From: Paracoccaceae bacterium
Lineage (GTDB): Bacteria; Pseudomonadota; Alphaproteobacteria; Rhodobacterales; Rhodobacteraceae
Length of the DNA stretch: 6,097 nt
Reading direction: 5' to 3'
Assembly (NCBI GenBank): GCA_023254015.1
Contig: JALQYS010000092.1
Location: 1-6,097, forward strand
This document shows, in pieces, positions 4,522-6,097 of the stretch (position 1 is the stretch's first letter; each line of letters begins with the position of its first letter). Made by a program: the position numbers and the translations under genes. The notes below the pieces were generated by a model. That model was not told the origin of the DNA, did no database searches, and worked only from the letters and a program-made list of their open reading frames with translations.

Positions 4522-5256
4522 ATGGCAAATCCGAAACTCGTGGGGCAGGCGGCCCCGGTGCGAAAGTACGATATTCTCTCGGCAATCGGGGCATGGGGGC
4601 TTGCGGCTGGCAAGGTCGATCAGCGGCTGGCCTTGCGGTTCATCCTGTTGGTGACGGCACGCTATAACTGGGCGTTGGACCGGCTTGCCGTGGGTCAGAG
4701 AGAGATCGCCAGGCTCTGGTCAGTGGATGAACGCACCGTCAAGCGCGACATGGCCCGATTGCGTGACATGGGCTGGCTTGTCCTGCAGCGGCAGGGCGCG
4801 CGGGGCAGGGTCAGCGAATATGGTCTGTCGATTCCTGCCATCCTTGACATGACGGCCCCGCATTGGCAGGCGATCGGACCCGATTTTGCCGCCCGGCAAG
4901 AGGCCGCCCCCGACTCGCCGCCCTCTTCCAAGGTTGTGCCCTTCCCCCGGGCGGCCGAGCCCCGTGCGACAGAGAAAACCGCGGGCAATGCCGCCGCGCC
5001 CGGACAACCTGCCGCAAATCTGCCCGCCTGGGGCAGGGCCAGGGCTTTCATCGCAAGAACCGATCCCGGGCTTGATAGCGCCTGGCTGCATCCTCTTGAT
5101 CCGGCGGGGCGAGAGGAGGGGTGCCTGACCCTTGTCGCGCCAAGTCGCTATCACGCCCATTATGTGCAGCTGCATTTGCTGGCACGAATTGAAAACGCGC
5201 TCCGCCTGGTTGATCCCTCGATCCAGTCGGTCAGGGTGTTAGCCCGCAGAGGGTAA
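4522..5256 (+). CDS. DnaA-like plasmid replication initiator (244 aa)
   Basis: Likely replication initiator of the 'DnaA-like' replicon class of Rhodobacterales. Residues 34-104 form a helical region and winged helix-turn-helix: LAVGQREIARLWSVDERTVK (55-74) reads as the HTH and MARLRDMGWLVLQRQG (77-92) as the following helix and wing. Residues 120-168 are a Pro/Ala-rich linker. Residues 169-243 resemble DnaA domain I: AWGRARAFIAR, then SAWLHPL, LTLVAPSRYHAHYVQ and HLLARIENAL parallel the W...WI.PL, L.L.APN.F...WV and I...L pattern of DnaA. There is no Walker A or B, so no AAA+ module. In DnaA, domain I contacts the DnaB helicase and DiaA-type factors; the N-terminal half would supply origin binding (inference). 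It diverges from parA across the candidate origin. The last 18 bp overlap the convergent alanyl-tRNA editing gene. Confidence 0.88.
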   Translation: MANPKLVGQAAPVRKYDILSAIGAWGLAAGKVDQRLALRFILLVTARYNWALDRLAVGQREIARLWSVDERTVKRDMARLRDMGWLVLQRQGARGRVSEYGLSIPAILDMTAPHWQAIGPDFAARQEAAPDSPPSSKVVPFPRAAEPRATEKTAGNAAAPGQPAANLPAWGRARAFIARTDPGLDSAWLHPLDPAGREEGCLTLVAPSRYHAHYVQLHLLARIENALRLVDPSIQSVRVLARRG

Positions 5257-6097
5257 GGCCGAACTTTGACGGCTGCGGGTCACCATGACGAAACCCTCCT
5301 CTGTCGCCGCCAATTCCACCTCGATTGAGGCCAGGTCTGACAAATGGCCAACATGGGTGCCGCCGCAGGGCATCGACACCTCGGCGCCGTTCAGCCGGGT
5401 CGTCCAGAGGCGACGGTCGCCAAGCGGGCCTTCTACGGGCGTGACGTGAACGGGGGCCGGCACCTCCAGCATGCCCCGCAAAACCGTGTTGATCGCCGCA
5501 ACCTGACCGGGCAGATCGGCGAGGAAGGCCGCAGCGTCGAACCCTTTCTTGCGCAGCGACTTGCCCAGCCGGTAGTGATCGGTTGAGGCATCAATTCTGA
5601 TTTCCGACCGCGCCACCGCCGCCTTGTCAAGGTTCGGCGCGCCGAGGCTGTCGGCGTCGCCCGGATCTTTCGTCCAGAACGCGGCTGCGCATTGGTTCAG
5701 CGCCAAGGCTGCCAGATGCACCCCAGTGTGCTGCACCGACAGCGCGGCGCGGAAGGGGCGGTCAACGTCCAGCGTCACGATGTCGCCCGCGGCAGGCGCC
5801 GATTCAACGACATGCAGCACAACGGAAACCAGATCGGGGTCGCCGCGTTTCAGCGATCTTGCCGTGTCGCCGATTGCCAGAATGCCCGTCTGAAGGTTCA
5901 ACAGGCCTTCGCGGCTGTCCAGAACCGCCACTTTCTGCCCATCGGCGAGCGTCATCCAGCCGCGGTCGCCCGGCTGGTCTGGCCAGGTCAGGCTTTGCGG
6001 ATGAAAGGGGCTCAGGTCCGTGACCACCAGATGCTCGTCCCCGGCCAGCCCCGAAAAGACCCCCCGGGCCGTTTCGCGCAGGCTGCCGCCCGCAAAG
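5239..6097 (-). CDS. AlaX-like alanyl-tRNA editing protein (5' end beyond window)
   Basis: A trans-acting editing hydrolase of the AlaX/AlaRS editing-domain family, which removes serine or glycine from mischarged tRNA-Ala in the cytoplasm. Numbered from a GTG at 6027, it shows FHPQSLTWPDQPGDRG (8-23), in place of the glycine-rich FYP-GGGQ-D motif; the zinc-binding HTGVH (His100, His104); TDHYRLGKSLRKKG (149-162); and MPCGGTHV (219-226) with Cys221 and His225, the second half of the zinc site. All four metal ligands are present, so it should be active. The frame stays open past 6027 to the window edge (encoding SGLAGDEHLVVTDLSPF), and family members have residues before this motif, so the true start is probably outside; 6027 is only the first internal candidate. 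Tail-to-tail overlap with rep of 18 bp, with no visible terminator. Confidence 0.9.
   Translation of the reverse strand, partial: FAGGSLRETARGVFSGLAGDEHLVVTDLSPFHPQSLTWPDQPGDRGWMTLADGQKVAVLDSREGLLNLQTGILAIGDTARSLKRGDPDLVSVVLHVVESAPAAGDIVTLDVDRPFRAALSVQHTGVHLAALALNQCAAAFWTKDPGDADSLGAPNLDKAAVARSEIRIDASTDHYRLGKSLRKKGFDAAAFLADLPGQVAAINTVLRGMLEVPAPVHVTPVEGPLGDRRLWTTRLNGAEVSMPCGGTHVGHLSDLASIEVELAATEEGFVMVTRSRQSSALPSAG

Noticed and set aside
4389..4667. Open frame beginning with TTG upstream of rep
   Set aside because: It overlaps the start of rep in another frame, lacks a ribosome binding site and has no recognisable composition.
1..6097. CRISPR arrays, tRNA or rRNA genes, insertion sequences
   Set aside because: No regularly spaced direct repeats with unique spacers, no tRNA-like cloverleaf and no transposase or terminal inverted repeats were seen.

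Overview
The window looks like the replication and partitioning core of a Rhodobacteraceae (alphaproteobacterial) plasmid or chromid, with accessory genes on both sides. The evidence is the high GC content, a parAB operon facing a replication initiator of the 'DnaA-like' type known from Rhodobacterales extrachromosomal elements, and four copies of one 16-bp palindrome spread through the par region. The assignment rests on reading the protein sequences; no database search was possible.

Layout, left to right. (1) Bases 1-374, minus strand: the 5' end of an unidentified gene running off the left edge, coupled by an ATGA overlap to a small WGR-domain-like protein. (2) Bases 375-559: a divergent gap holding a cluster of inverted ATGATAAG-type repeats. 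(3) Bases 560-1603, plus strand: a complete tyrosine recombinase. (4) Bases 1658-4032, minus strand: parA and parB, coupled by a 4-bp overlap and convergent with the recombinase. (5) Bases 4033-4521: a 489-bp divergent gap with one palindrome, phased short repeats, an AT-rich inverted repeat and probable promoters for parA and rep; this is the best oriV candidate. (6) Bases 4522-5256, plus strand: the initiator, a winged-helix-like N-terminal half joined by a Pro/Ala-rich linker to a segment resembling DnaA domain I, with no AAA+ module. (7) Bases 5239-6097, minus strand: an AlaX-like alanyl-tRNA editing protein, cut at its 5' end by the window edge and overlapping the end of rep tail to tail by 18 bp.

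How it would work together (inference from families): Rep binds the parA-rep gap, opens it and uses its DnaA-domain-I-like tail to recruit the host helicase. ParB loads on the TGTCCCCGCGGGGACA palindromes and ParA moves the complex. The recombinase may resolve plasmid multimers, with the repeat cluster just upstream as a candidate site. The most notable feature is that two of the four palindromes lie inside parA and parB, in the same reading frame (both encode VPAGT), with a fifth, decayed core also in parA. The palindrome combines the TGT/ACA ends of chromosomal parS with a GC centre like that of RepABC parS. I see no wholly new system; the interest lies in this centromere arrangement and the candidate origin and recombination sites.
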